From Prorocentrum cordatum (Eukaryota; Sar; Dinophyceae; Prorocentrales; Prorocentraceae), in contig CAUYUJ010014622.1 in the NCBI GenBank assembly GCA_963575745.1, positions 103,830-167,829 on the forward strand: DNA of 64,000 nucleotides. Reading direction: 5' to 3'. Of the stretch, positions 52,121 to 62,625 are shown piece after piece; the stretch's first letter is position 1; each line of letters starts with the position of its first letter. The translations under genes and the position numbers were made by a program. Below the pieces are notes generated by a model. It searched no databases. It was not told the origin of the DNA and saw only the letters and a program-made list of their open reading frames with translations.

Positions 52121-52800
52121 TCACGCAGGGGGGGAGCGAGGCGCCCAGAGAGCGCAACTCAGCGGCGAGCGAGCGTTCCACGTCCGCAGGCGGGGCCGCG
52201 CGCACAACTTCGGTAAGATCGCACCGTCTCCGAACGCACGTGCTGCACGGGAAAGACACCTCCGGGAGGCTACGGCGCCTTGCAAGAGCTGAGTGGCATC
52301 ATCCCCGCGAGATCGACGGGGCACCCTGGCTGTCGGGGATCGCATGCACGGCTGGATCGGCAACCGCCAGAGATATCCTGTGGTGGGCCGGTTCCCGGAC
52401 ATCGTTCAAGGAAGCATTTGATCCAAGGCATGTTTTGGCTACGCCCCGCCGGAATAGACTCGCTCGCCAACGGTTATGACTTCGGATTACATAGCCGAGA
52501 ACCCTCGGAGCCGCGTGGAAGATCAGTTCTGAGTGCAAAAGGTACACTGGGCAGTTTTTGCGAATGGCCAGGTGCATAAGGTTGGCGGGTGATACAGAGT
52601 TGAAGAACGTTTCAAAGTCCCAGTTGGCCGGCACCGCAGACATCCCCGACGACGCCGCCAAATCATGACAAATTGTCCGATACGATGCAGGGCCGCTTTT
52701 GATGCAGAGGGTTTTCGAATCGAAGAGTCCAAGAGGGATGAGTGTTCAGCAGTCCAAGAGTCGATGTCAAAAACCACGAGCTTGATAATCCACGCAGTAA
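52121..52800 (-). pseudogene. reverse transcriptase core, minus strand, decayed
   Basis: Reading down the minus strand: WTAEHSSLLDSSIRKPSASK, AALHRIGQFVMI, then (frame change near 52660) ANWDFETFFNSVSPANLMHL, CPVYLLHSELIFHAAPRVLG, RRGVAKTC, then LQGAVASRRCLSRAARAFGD. DFETFFNS is the first catalytic Asp block of the RT palm; the AxDD-like block is no longer clear. Several frameshifts make it non-functional. Confidence 0.6.
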
Positions 52801-54825
52801 ATCTTCGGACAGTTCAATGTTGCACGGTCCTCAGACACCGAGTTAGATGGCATAGACAGCAGACACAGGAAGCAGTGCGGCGGGAAGGTCACTTGTTTCT
52901 ACTTGATGGAACACATCTGAGGTATGGTCAATAGCTTGGACAGGCAGCGACAGCAAGCCTCTCTGTGATCATGCATCGACTCTAACTGCAGTGCGAGAGG
53001 ATAAACACGTACAATTTCTGGACAGATCACGCTTATCCAATGTTTCGGTTTCAGCGAGAGGCGTCTGGTCTGCGCCAGAGATCATATTTCGCTTTGTCCA
53101 ATATTCCAAGTCGTCCTCGTAGCCCCGCTCGGAGTCACCGAGAGCCCCACAAATATTCACGGTGCGCCATCATGGATATTGGGTTACTAATTGCTCCATT
53201 GGCTCCGGCGAAGTATCCAACATAGATTTGATGTTCAGACTTGAGTTAGGCATGGACCTGCTTTGGATGAGATCGATGCCAATCCTTAATGCATTGCTTG
53301 AGTTTGTAGTGGGCCTGGGTCCGCGCCTTGCCACAAACTCCCCAGCACGATCAATTATGAGTTTTGCATCTTCGAGCGAGTATGGGTTGTCATCCAAGAG
53401 GTTGCTGCAGACGGGGCTTGCCGAGTGCCCGTCATGGGCTCGAGGTTCGCAGAAACGCCATTAGCAAACGTCGCAAACAGATCACGGTGCCTGCAAGCGG
53501 CTGCATAGTGAGAATGATTCAGCAACTTCCACAAGTCGTGCAGCCTGCTGAAAACCGTGGACCAGAAGGCGAGGGTAGGCGAGCGGAAAATTTGGGTTGC
53601 CACTCTTCCTGGTGGCACTCGTGCATCCCGCCGACGCAGGAAAATTGCCGCGACCGAAATATTGGTAAGGGGAGTCGATGGGAGCACAAGTTATGAATAT
53701 CAGCATAAGCTCGACAGCTAGAAGCCAGACGAGAACATCCACGCCAAGAACCCAAGACAAATGCTCGGTAGTGTGATCTGGTAGCGCACTCCAGAGGTCC
53801 TTAGAAACCCCCTTGAAGTTGGTTATGGTATTTCGTTGCTTCTGAAGCCATAGGATTACCAACATGTGTCCAGGTCCAGCGCTTCAGAGTAAGCTCAGGC
53901 CCCCAGAGATCAGACACAGATAAACCAGGACACGGAACACCAAGGAAACGACACCCCTTCTTGTTTGTGTCCGGATTAAGGGGATCTTGCAGACTATTAG
54001 GAATTATGTTCGGGTTGATTCTGGAAATGCTGCAGTGCAGTATGTTGTCCGTGCCGACGTCTGAAAAAATTGGTTTCGAGGGATGTTGGGTGTCCTGGTC
54101 TAGCGTGTCTGGGTTTACGGGGCCCCGATAAGCCTGGGGCTTCATTCGTTGGCGCACCGGTTGGGAGAACGCATCAATGCCGATGAACTCATCGGGGATA
54201 GATTGCGCCTCGAAGGGCCTTGTAAGGTCTGCCGACACCTCGAGGTTGTCATACACACGGCCAGCACTCATCACGTAGTAGTCAACCATGGCCTCGCCAC
54301 CCGGGCACTTGAGCTGAATGTTCGAAAGGGGCAATCATGCGCGCATGCAAGATCTCGAACATGCCTGCCTCTGCCAGGAGGTCAGGGGACATATTGAAAC
54401 CACCGATCAGCATCTGCGGGATGAACATCGCTTTAAGAACTCCGCGATGCCCCGAAGACGTGTGACAGTGTACCCAGAGACATCCAAGGATTCAACCAAG
54501 TACACCACCCCCACAGCGATGGTACAACAGTTCAACCCCATCTCGAGGAGCACCAGCACCCTCCAGAGCCCAACTCCCATGCCGACATCTTCACGGCGAC
54601 GCTGGCAGTGGGTGCGAGCGTGGTTCCGTTGATCGGGTGAGATGCTGGCAAAGCGCTCGAGGGCCAGCACTGGCTGCCACCGTTGGCGTGAAGGTGGAGC
54701 TCCCCGTGCGCAGAGTCCACGGCCCCACAGCGCCACCGCTGGTGGGCTGCGGCGGGAGCCAGCGCCAGCCGGGCCCGCGATAGGAGGGAAGAGGAGAAGG
54801 AGAAGGTGGGAAAGGTGGCCTCACT

Positions 54826-54953
54826 AGGGGGCCACATGCGAACCCTACCCCTACCCCCCACGATTTCTGAGGGGGAGGGTGGGGTTCACTTCGCTCGGAA
54901 AATCGTCCCTCAGAAATCGTGGGGGTAGGGGTAGGGTTCGCATGTGGCCCCCT
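54826..54953. repeat. 48-bp-arm inverted repeat (foldback)
   Basis: Left arm 54826-54873 (AGGGGGCCACATGCGAACCC...TTCTGAGGG) and right arm 54907-54953 are near-perfect reverse complements with a one-base indel. The spacer is 33 bases. Arms contain CCTACCCCTACCCC, so the opposite strand is G-rich. Confidence 0.9.
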
Positions 54954-55146
54954 CCTCACGCCGCCGGTGACGCTTCTACTGCCCCAAGCGGCTCGCACGG
55001 GAAGGAGCTTGCGGCCAGCGCGGGCACAGGGCGCTCCATGCAGCAACAGATGCCGATTGCCAGGCGAACCCCAAGCAGTTCTATCATGGCACCAAGCAGC
55101 TCGTTACCAACTCGTACAGGCTCCATCTATCGTGGTGTAGCCTCAA

Positions 55147-55436
55147 GTCGGGCCTGTCCCTCTACAGGAGGGGTATTCCAAAATAGTTCGAACATAGTCT
55201 GGGGACGATGTTTGGACTACTGTTGCCCATTCGGGGGGCATTTTTTTGCAAGTAGTTTTAACCTGGCATCGCTCGGACGTGTGCATTTTTTTCTCGGCGA
55301 GGACCTTCGAGGAGCATCCTCGACCATCTGGCGACAAAACCACGCACGACACCGAAAAAAGCACAGGAAATGGACGTCCGAGCGATGGCCAGCTAATGTT
55401 TCGCCCAAAATCCCCTTGCAGGGGGACAGACCCGAC
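55147..55436. mobile_element. MITE, family F1, copy 3 (carries nested F2)
   Basis: Left end GTCGGGCCTGTCCCTCTACA; right end, reversed, GTCGGGTCTGTCCCCCTGCA. The interior GGGGACGATG is conserved. F2 copy c sits inside at 55264-55391. A further F1-like right end (GGGGAGACAGACCCGAC) lies at about 55565-55581, perhaps a remnant of a fourth copy. Confidence 0.75.
55264..55391. mobile_element. MITE, family F2, copy c (nested in F1)
   Basis: 128 bases with the standard F2 ends. It is flanked by TTTTAAC and CTAATG, consistent with a TAA-type short duplication. The insertion post-dates F1 copy 3. Confidence 0.9.
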
Positions 55437-55722
55437 TTGAGTGCGGGCTGGAAAACTATTATTTTATCTTTCTCCTCCAGTCAGACAATTATGCAGAAAT
55501 CGCAGAAAACTATTTTTTTAATCGTTCTCTCCAATTTTTTGTTATTAATCGTCATCCCGCATTAGGGGAGACAGACCCGACTCTGAGTGTAGCCGCAGGC
55601 TTCCCCCGACGGCTCGTCGTGTGACCTGCGCGGCGGAGGCCCTCCGGGCTCCGCCCACATCGCACGGCAGGCCACGCCGCGCACGCCGGCCCTCCTCCCG
55701 ATCGTGCCACGCGCGAGGCACT

Positions 55723-55850
55723 TGGCATCGCTTGGACGTGTGCGTTTTTCCTTCGGCGAGGACCATCGAGGAGCATCCTCGATCATCTGGCGAAAAAGCC
55801 ACGCACGAAACCGAGAAAAGCACAGGGAATGGACGTCCGAGCGATGGCCA
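55723..55850. mobile_element. MITE, family F2, copy d
   Basis: 128 bases; TGGCATCGCTTGGACGTGTG to ACGTCCGAGCGATGGCCA, one substitution in the left terminal repeat. Confidence 0.9.
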
Positions 55851-56205
55851 GGGCACGTCTGTGGTCCTCTGGTGTGTCGAGTGCGTTGCGACGCATCTGT
55901 CGGCCCAGTATGGGGCCAAAGGCGATGTCAGTGCACAGGAGGACCATGGAGAAGAAGATGGTGCGTGTGAAGTGCCCGAACTCTGGAGTAACCCCACAAA
56001 AGGTACGACATCAAACTCCAGCATCACGACCACCCTGCGGAGGACCATGACAAGACGCGGCAGTGACAGAACAGATTCGGATTCGGAGGGGGCTCACGGT
56101 TCCTCAGGCTTCCTTGTGGTTGCTCCTCCAGCGCTCCTCGTGCACCCGGGCGCTCTCGGGGCCAGGGCCTCGTTCGTCATTCGGCGCTCGTTCCCGAGAC
56201 ATCCG
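55851..56205. other. no gene seen
   Basis: Unique-looking sequence with overlapping frames but no recognised motif. Confidence 0.4.
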
Positions 56206-56290
56206 ATGCCTCCTCCTTCTCCTCCTCCTCCTCCTCCTCCTCCTCCTCCTCCTTCTCCTCCTCCTCCTCCCTCTCCTCCTCCGGGGTCCA
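56206..56290. repeat. (CTC)n pyrimidine tract
   Basis: About 80 bases of CTC/CTT triplets; the apparent poly-Pro/Leu frames are artefacts. Confidence 0.95.
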
Positions 56291-56662
56291 TGAATCCCGA
56301 CCCTTTCCCCAGGACTGGCCTTTCATCCTGAGCAGTCTTCTGACGGTCCCTGGGACCGGCGAGGGCCTCCGCAGGTGGCAGAGACCAGCGTAAAGCCTCC
56401 GTCATGATCTTCTGCGGACAAGGTTCAGGCGATCGCAAACATGGATCAAGAGGGCGTGGATTAGCGACGGGTCCCGCTTCCATGGGAAATCGTGGATTTC
56501 CGCCGCCGAATGAGGCACCAGCCGCATTGTGGGGAGGGCACCTCCCCCGATCCATGTCTGCGCGCCCCCGAAACGTCTGGGGCTTTACCCCACTTTCGCC
56601 TGCAACACCTGCATACCGCAGACCAGCTCGTCCTGCACCCGCCCTGAAGGTGTAAGGTGGAG
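56291..56662. other. no gene seen
   Basis: No repeat or coding motif recognised. Confidence 0.4.
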
Positions 56663-56830
56663 ACCCATACCAAGAAACGCCCTGCTTGCCTCCAGGGCGC
56701 CCTGGTTTTTTTCGGTTTCGATGATCTTGCTATGGGAAGCGCGACGTTCTCACACCCAGAATCAACGGACGTCCTGGGTTAGGTTTCTTGTGGAAGGTTT
56801 CTTGTGGTCGAGCTTCCACTATACCTGATC
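56663..56830 (+). repeat. dispersed family F3, copy 3
   Basis: ATACCAAGAAACGCCCTGCT, GCCTCCAGGGCGCCCTGG, CTTGTGGAAGGTTTCTTGTG and GAGCTTCCACTATA align with F3 copy 2. Confidence 0.7.
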
Positions 56831-57137
56831 CGCCTCGAAGTTCTGTGCTGAACGCACGCCCGGACGGGTCCGGGGTCGACTCTTGATCCTTGGGCCAAGG
56901 GCCTTGCCGCGTTGTGGAACCATTGCCCCAGGGAAGGGGGAAGGGTTCGGGATCTCTAGCAGCCCACGTTGTGAGATCACCCATGCATCATGGGCGTACC
57001 CAGCCTATCTTCGGCGGCGAGCGAGGGGGCGGGATTCTTGCCCCTGGCACCCCGAATGGAAAAGAAGTGGCAGCGACTCTGAGATGCTGGAGGCGCCTTG
57101 GCCCCGGGAGGCGCGGGAGGCGCCGTGGCCTCGACCC

Positions 57138-57352
57138 CAGGAGGAGGAGGAGGCGGAGGAGGCGGAGGAGGCGGAGGAGGAGGAGGAGGAGGAGGAGGCG
57201 GAGGCGGAGGCGGAGGGAGGAGGAGCAGGAGGAGGAGGAGGAGGAGGAGGAGGCTGAGGCGGAGGCGGAGGCGGAGGAGGAGGAGGAGGAGGAGGAGGAG
57301 GAGGAGGAGGCGGAGGAGGAGGCGGAGGCGGAGGAGGAGGAGGAGCTCAGAA
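57138..57352. repeat. (GGA/GGC)n purine-rich tract
   Basis: About 215 bases of GGA with GGC variants. Confidence 0.95.
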
Positions 57353-57685
57353 AGCTCGGGGGACCGCCTCCAGAGCAGCGTCCCGTGGCGCGCACGGGGC
57401 CGCCACAGAGGCCGCGGCGGCAGCTTCGGAGCCGCGGCGCGCCCTGGAGCGCGAGGTCGGCGGCCTGGCCCGGCGCGCGATGGCCCGAGAGGAGGGCCTG
57501 CTGAGCACCACGGTCGAGACCATCTGGCAGGCCGCGGCCGGGCCCGGGGGGGGGGGGGGGGCAGGTCTCCCAGACCCCCACGCGTGGTGAAACAGTCGCG
57601 ACGGGAGGTCTTTGTCGCCAGGTTCGGCGTCAAGAAACGGTTCGGGATGAAGAACTGGTCCTGGGGAATGGGTCGAGACCTCTGG
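57353..57685. other. GC-rich linker, no gene
   Basis: GC-rich sequence with a run of 18 G at about 57547. No supported gene. Confidence 0.45.
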
Positions 57686-58018
57686 GGGTCGACGCTATGG
57701 AAAAAATCTTGACGTCGGGGGTCTGGTCTTATCGCGGGCGTGACCGGGGGGGCGGTGGGGGAGGGGAGGATGGAGCCGGTCACGTCACGATTCGTGCCCG
57801 CGCCGCCTGGGAATGGGAGTGGCGACGAGCGCTCGTGACGTGGGTCGACGCTATGGAAAAAATCTTGACGTCGGGGGTCTGGTCTTATCGCGGGCGTGAC
57901 CGGGGGGGCGGTGGGGGAGGGGAGGATGGAGCCGGTCACGTCACGATTCGTGCCCGCGCCGCCTGGGAATGCCCAGGAGTGGCTCATTCTCAGACGGCGC
58001 CAGCGCGAATCGTGACGT
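57686..58018. repeat. about 156-bp direct duplication with inverted CGTCACGATTCG
   Basis: GGTCGACGCTATGGAAAAAA through GTCACGATTCGTGCCCGCGC occurs at 57687-57810 and 57842-57968. A further inverted CGCGAATCGTGACGTGAC at 58001-58018 pairs with either copy. Confidence 0.85.
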
Positions 58019-58395
58019 GACCATGGGGGGGGGCAGAGGAGGAGGGAGGAGGGAGGAAGGAGGAGGGAGTAGGGAGGAGGGATGAGTGAGGAAGGAGTAG
58101 AGAGGAGGATGGCGGAGGAAGAGGGATAAGGAGGAGGGAGACGGAGGAGGGAGGAGGGAGGAGGGACCTGGCCCGTGTGCACGTGAGCAGTTGCCCTTCG
58201 CCGGAGGGGCCTCTGGTGTCCTCGGCCCTTCGCCCGAGCGTCGCGAAGTTGATAGGACCCGCACCGTGCCGAGTCGATCAGCGAATTGGGTAGCGTCGCG
58301 GCCACGTCGGGGGCCCATCGCCGACCTATATCGGCGATGTATCGCCGATCCCAGGTCGATGTTTTCCCCCATACGCCTATGCACAAGGTCGATGT
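58019..58395. other. GGAGGGA-rich then unique sequence
   Basis: 58025-58170 is an irregular GGAGGGA tract; 58190-58395 has no recognised gene. Confidence 0.5.
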
Positions 58396-58502
58396 TATCC
58401 CCCTCCTCCTCGTCCTCCTCCTCCTCCTCCTCCTCCTCCTCCTCCTCTTCCTCCTCCTCCTCCTCCTCCTCCTCCTCCTCCTCCTCCTCCTCCTCCTCCT
58501 CT
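58396..58502. repeat. (CTC)n pyrimidine tract
   Basis: About 105 bases of CTC triplets with two TTC slips. Confidence 0.95.
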
Positions 58503-58639
58503 CCTGCTCCCTGTCGTTGTCCCTCATGTTTTTGTTTTCGATCGTTGAGCGGGCGCAGGAGGCCGCAGTTTTTGCAGGCCTGCGCCCGCCAGGGGCCGGT
58601 CACGGGGACCCGTCGTCACCAGAGGGCGTCTTGCTCGAG

Positions 58640-60300
58640 GCGGTCTTGGGCAGCGCGCCCGCTCCGCCCCGACCGCTTTATTTCGGCGCGGCTCCGGCCC
58701 CGCCAGCCAGCGCGCCCGCTCCGCCCCGACCGCTTTATTGTTTCGGCACGGCGCTGGCCCCGCTGGCCAGCGCGCCCCCTCCAGCGCGCCCCCTCCGCCC
58801 CGACCGCTTTGCTTCGGCGCGGCACCGGCCCCCCCGCACCCCCCGCGCAGCCAGCCCCTCTGCCTCGATCCCAGCGCGCCCTCTCCGCCCCGACCGTTTC
58901 ATTTCAGCACGGCACTGGTCCCACCAGCCAGCGCGCCCCCTCCGCCCCGACCACTTTATTTCAGCACGGCACCGCCCCGTCTCCCCCCGCCAGCCAACGC
59001 GCCCCCTCCGCCCCGACCGCTGTTTTTCAGCACGGCACCGGCCCCGCCAGCCAACGCGCCCCCTCCGCCCCGACCGCTTTTTTTCAGCACGGCGCCGGCC
59101 CCCACCAGCCAGCGCGCCCCCTCCGCTCCGACCGATTCATTTCGGCACGGCGCCGCTTTCTCTCCCCGCACCAGCCAGCGCGCCCCCTCCGCCCCGATTT
59201 CTTTATCCACCAGCCAGCGCTCCGCCTCCGCCCCGACCGTTTCATTTCGGCGAGGCATTGGTCCCGCCAGCCAGCGCGCCCCCTCCACCCCGACCGTTTA
59301 TTTCGGCACGGCACCGCCCCCCTCCCCTCCCCCGCCATCCAGCGCGCCCCCTCAGCCCTGACTTCTTTATCCACCAGCCAAGGCGCCCGCTCCGCCCCGA
59401 CCGCTTTATGTCAGCACGGCACCGGTCCTACCAGCCAGCGCGCCCCTTCCGCCCCGACCGCTTTATTTCGGCACAGCGCCGCCCCGTCTCCCCAACCAGC
59501 CAGCGCGCCCCCTCCGCCCCGACCATTTTATTTCGGCACGGCACCGCCCTCCCCCCCGCACCCCCGCGCAGCTGGCCGTTCCGCCTCGACCCCGGCGCAG
59601 GCCCTCCGCCCCGAACGCCCTCCCCCCCCCCCCCCCCCGGCACCCCCCCCGCGCAGCCAGCCCTTCCGCCTCGACCCTTTTTCTTTCGGCACGGCACCGG
59701 TCCCCCCCCCCTCCCCAGCCAGCGCGTCTCTCCGCCCCAATCCCTTTCATTCGGCACGGCGCTGTCCCCAGCCAGCGCGCCCTCCTCTCCACCCCGACTT
59801 CTTCATCCACCAGCCAGCGCGCCCGCTCCGCCCCGACCGCATTATTCTGGCACTGCACCGGGCCGACCGACCAGCGCACAGGGTGTCTGGAGCTCCGCAT
59901 CCCCCCATCCCGCACTCCACCTCCGCATCGCCCCGACCGTCAGCCAGCGCGCCCCCTCCGCCCCGACCTTGTTATTTCGGCACGGCCCCCCCCCCTTCCC
60001 GCACGCCCCCCGCCGCATCAACCCACCCACCAGCCAGCGCGCCCCCTCCGCCCCGACCCATTTATTTCGGCACGACACCGCCCCCCCAATCCCGCCCGCA
60101 TCTTTCGCACTCTCCCACCCACCAGCCAGCGCGTGCCCCCCTTACAAAAGACCGTCCGCATCCTCCCACCGACCAGCCAGCGCGCCCCCTCCGGCCCGCG
60201 CCCCCTCCGCATCCCCTTTCTTTCGGCACAGCTCCGCCCCCCCATCCCCGATGCTCCCTTCCACCACCTCATCCACCAGCCGGCGCGCTCCATCCGCCCC
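58640..60300. repeat. CAGCGCGCCCNCTCCGCCCC minisatellite, 1.6 kb
   Basis: About 25 degenerate units of roughly 55-75 bases: CAGCGCGCCCCCTCCGCCCC, GACCGCTTTATTTCGGCACG, GCACCGGCCC. Unit length varies, yet two plus-strand frames stay open over more than 600 codons because the units are C-rich and stop-poor. I do not treat them as genes. Confidence 0.85.
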
Positions 60301-60800
60301 CTCCCCATTCCTTGCTGTGCGAGAGGCCATGGCACGCGTGAGACCTGTCTTCAGCATGTCAGCGCAGGGGCCAGCAGGGCGGGCATCCTCAAGGCGGCAG
60401 CGCAAGGCGGCCGACCACGGTCCTCAGCGTCGCGTTTGCTCGCGTGCCCCGCCCGTGCGGAGGGCGCGCGCGGGACCCCGTTGTTGTTCACCTACGGTTT
60501 TGCCTTCCTTCGCTCTGCTCCAGAGAACTTGAAGATGCATGCCTGGCACACTGATGGGGGCTTGGACAGCGGTTCACCGCATTTCCCTTTGAGACTGAAC
60601 TTGCAGCATCGACGCTGCCTCCCTCGAGGCCTCTGCCACACGTTTCTGCATCGTTCCGCTTGCGATGTGTCTCCAGACGTTCTCGCGTCCCCGACACCTC
60701 CTATGATCCGCGCTTGTAGCTCTGGATGTTCCCTTGAAGGCCCCCTGAGGGTTGGGGCCCCGTTCAAGCAGGATCGCACTGGACATATATCTGCATCTAT
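60301..60800. other. no supported gene
   Basis: Mixed sequence after the minisatellite; overlapping frames without motifs. Confidence 0.4.
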
Positions 60801-60985
60801 ACACACACACATATATATATATATATATACATGTGTATACATACATAAAACATGTATGCATGTTTGATACACCTATGCATGGAGCATCCGTGAATATAGA
60901 TGGATGTGTCTATATATATAGACACGTAACTATGGATATGCATATATGGACACACCTGTATACGTACACCCTAAATACGTATACA
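60801..60985. repeat. CA/TA-rich microsatellites
   Basis: ACACACACATATATATATAT, then ATACATAC, ATGTATGCATG and similar until about 60985. Confidence 0.85.
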
Positions 60986-61889
60986 CGCAGCGCCACTGAA
61001 CTGCGGAGCAAATTGCGGACGGCGCACAGGCGTGCGTGCTGTTGATCGGGCTCTTCCTCGCGTTCGTGGCCTGGGGCACACGTTCATTGTGGAGGCCAGC
61101 AGCCGCGAGAGCGGTTTTGACAGGGGCTGCGAGGCGACTCGGGGCGAGGCGGGCTGGTGCTCACGTCGGTCGGGGCCGCCTACGATCCAGTTCGATGCGA
61201 TTCGATTTGCCAGAAGGGGTCGCGATCCCCATTTCGTTCGGCTCGATTCACCGGCGCCGGCCGGGGCCAGCCCGCGCTGGGCGCGGCGATCCGCTCCCGA
61301 CTCGGAACGGCTCGCTGGCCCTCCGACCCGTTGCGGATCCGATCCGAGTTCCCCAGACCCCCGACGCCATGATCTTTCGCGACGTCGACCAACATGTCTC
61401 CACCCATTGCCCGAGATTGGCTCTTCATCCTGGGCCTGTCGGTCGGGGAGCTCCCGCTGCCAGGCACGAATTCCGAGGGTTCTCGGTGGTTCGGGGCCCG
61501 CACGGCGCCGTGGTCCTTCCGCCCCCCTCTTTTTGCAACGGGCCGTTGACGGGGGGAGAAGATTGTTGATTGGAAGGCCACAACAGATTCGTATCGCGTC
61601 GACGCGGCGGCGACGCTGGCGAGGGCCATCAAGGATGACAGCCACGGGTGGCACGATGTCTGGTTTTTGTCGCGAGATTTGCCATGGACAGGTGTGCATG
61701 CAAGCGTGTATTTGTTGCTCGTTCAGTAGGCATCGCGTCTCGATCTAGGAGTCTTCGAGAGAGGCGCATGCTGTGTAGGCACGTTGTGCTGGATTATTTT
61801 TGCGATTCGCTCACCCTTGCTTCGACCGGCTTCCCAGAACTTCGCGTTGCATTGACATGTTTCATTGGGGTGGGGGCCTGGCCATCTTG
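60986..61889. other. mostly unassigned; one possible exon
   Basis: GC-rich sequence. 61556-61732 has a protein-like frame (see separate entry). No other motif. Confidence 0.4.
61556..61732 (+). CDS. possible exon, unknown protein
   Basis: Reads EKIVDWKATTDSYRVDAAAT, LARAIKDDSHGWHDVWFLSR and DLPWTGVHASVYLLLVQ, ending in TAG. The balanced composition contrasts with its surroundings. There is no acceptor I trust and no upstream partner. A TGA precedes it in frame. Confidence 0.25.
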
Positions 61890-61965
61890 ATCTCCTCCTC
61901 CTCCTCCTCCTCCACCTCCTCCTCCTCCTCCTCCTCCTCCTCCTCCTCCTCCTCCTCCTCTCTCC
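61890..61965. repeat. (CTC)n pyrimidine tract
   Basis: About 75 bases of CTC triplets. Confidence 0.95.
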
Positions 61966-62069
61966 TGAGGCAGTGCGCTGATGGCCTCTGAGGAGTGGGC
62001 TCCTCCCTGCATTTCGAACTCTTCGCCTCACGTCGCTTACACTGGCGGTGGGGGCCTCCAGGTCCTTGA

Positions 62070-62470
62070 GGGCGAGGAGGGAGGAGGAGGAGGGCGAGGA
62101 GGAGGAGGAGGAGGAAGAGGAGGAGGGAGAGGATGGGGAGGAGGAGGAGGGGGAGGAGGGGAGGAGGAGGAGAAGGAGGAGGAGGGGGAGGGGAGGAGGG
62201 TGACGAGGAGGAGGAGGAGGAGGAGGAGGAGGAGGAGGAGGAGGAGGAGGAGGAGGAGGCGAGGAGAAGGAGGAGGAGGAGAGGGGAGGAGGAGGGGAGG
62301 GGGAGGAGGAGGAGGAGGAGAGGAGGAGGAGGAGGAGGAGGAGGAGGAGGAGGAGGGAGGATGGGGAGGGGGGGGAGGGGGAGGAGGGGGAGGAGGAGGA
62401 GGAGGAGGCGAGGAGAGGGGGAGGAGGGAGGGGGAGGAGGAGGAGGAGGAAGGGGAGGAGGATGAGGGGG
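62070..62470. repeat. (GGA)n purine tract, 400 bp
   Basis: A long, irregular GGA/GAGG tract with G-run slips. With the CTC tract 100 bases to its left it forms an inverted purine/pyrimidine pair. Confidence 0.95.
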
Positions 62471-62625
62471 ACTAGACGATCCTTGCGCTCGGCCCCTTCA
62501 GGTGGGGGGAGTCTCTGCCGGCCGCGGCAGCACGTCGTGTTCGTCTCATGCGGGCCTTTTTGCACTCATCCGGTCGGTGAAGAGAAAACGCCACAGAGAT
62601 AAACTTTTGGCGCTCCGCGCGGATT

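Larger units (their letters stand above)
50800..54640 (-). mobile_element. degraded non-LTR retrotransposon, minus strand
   Basis: A less GC-rich stretch whose minus strand reads, 5' to 3', as pieces of a reverse transcriptase of the type abundant in dinoflagellates. An RT core lies at 52299-52800, a post-RT segment at 52121-52402 and a C-terminal domain at 51389-51893. 52800-54640 should be the upstream part, but I recognise no domain there. F3 copy 2 splits it at 51914-52093. Boundaries are set only by composition and homology. Confidence 0.6.

Noticed and set aside
58191-60532. Two overlapping plus-strand frames of more than 700 codons, Pro/Ala/Arg rich
   Set aside because: They coincide with a C-rich minisatellite and neighbouring CTC tract; both frames are equally open and change with unit length, so they are repeat artefacts.
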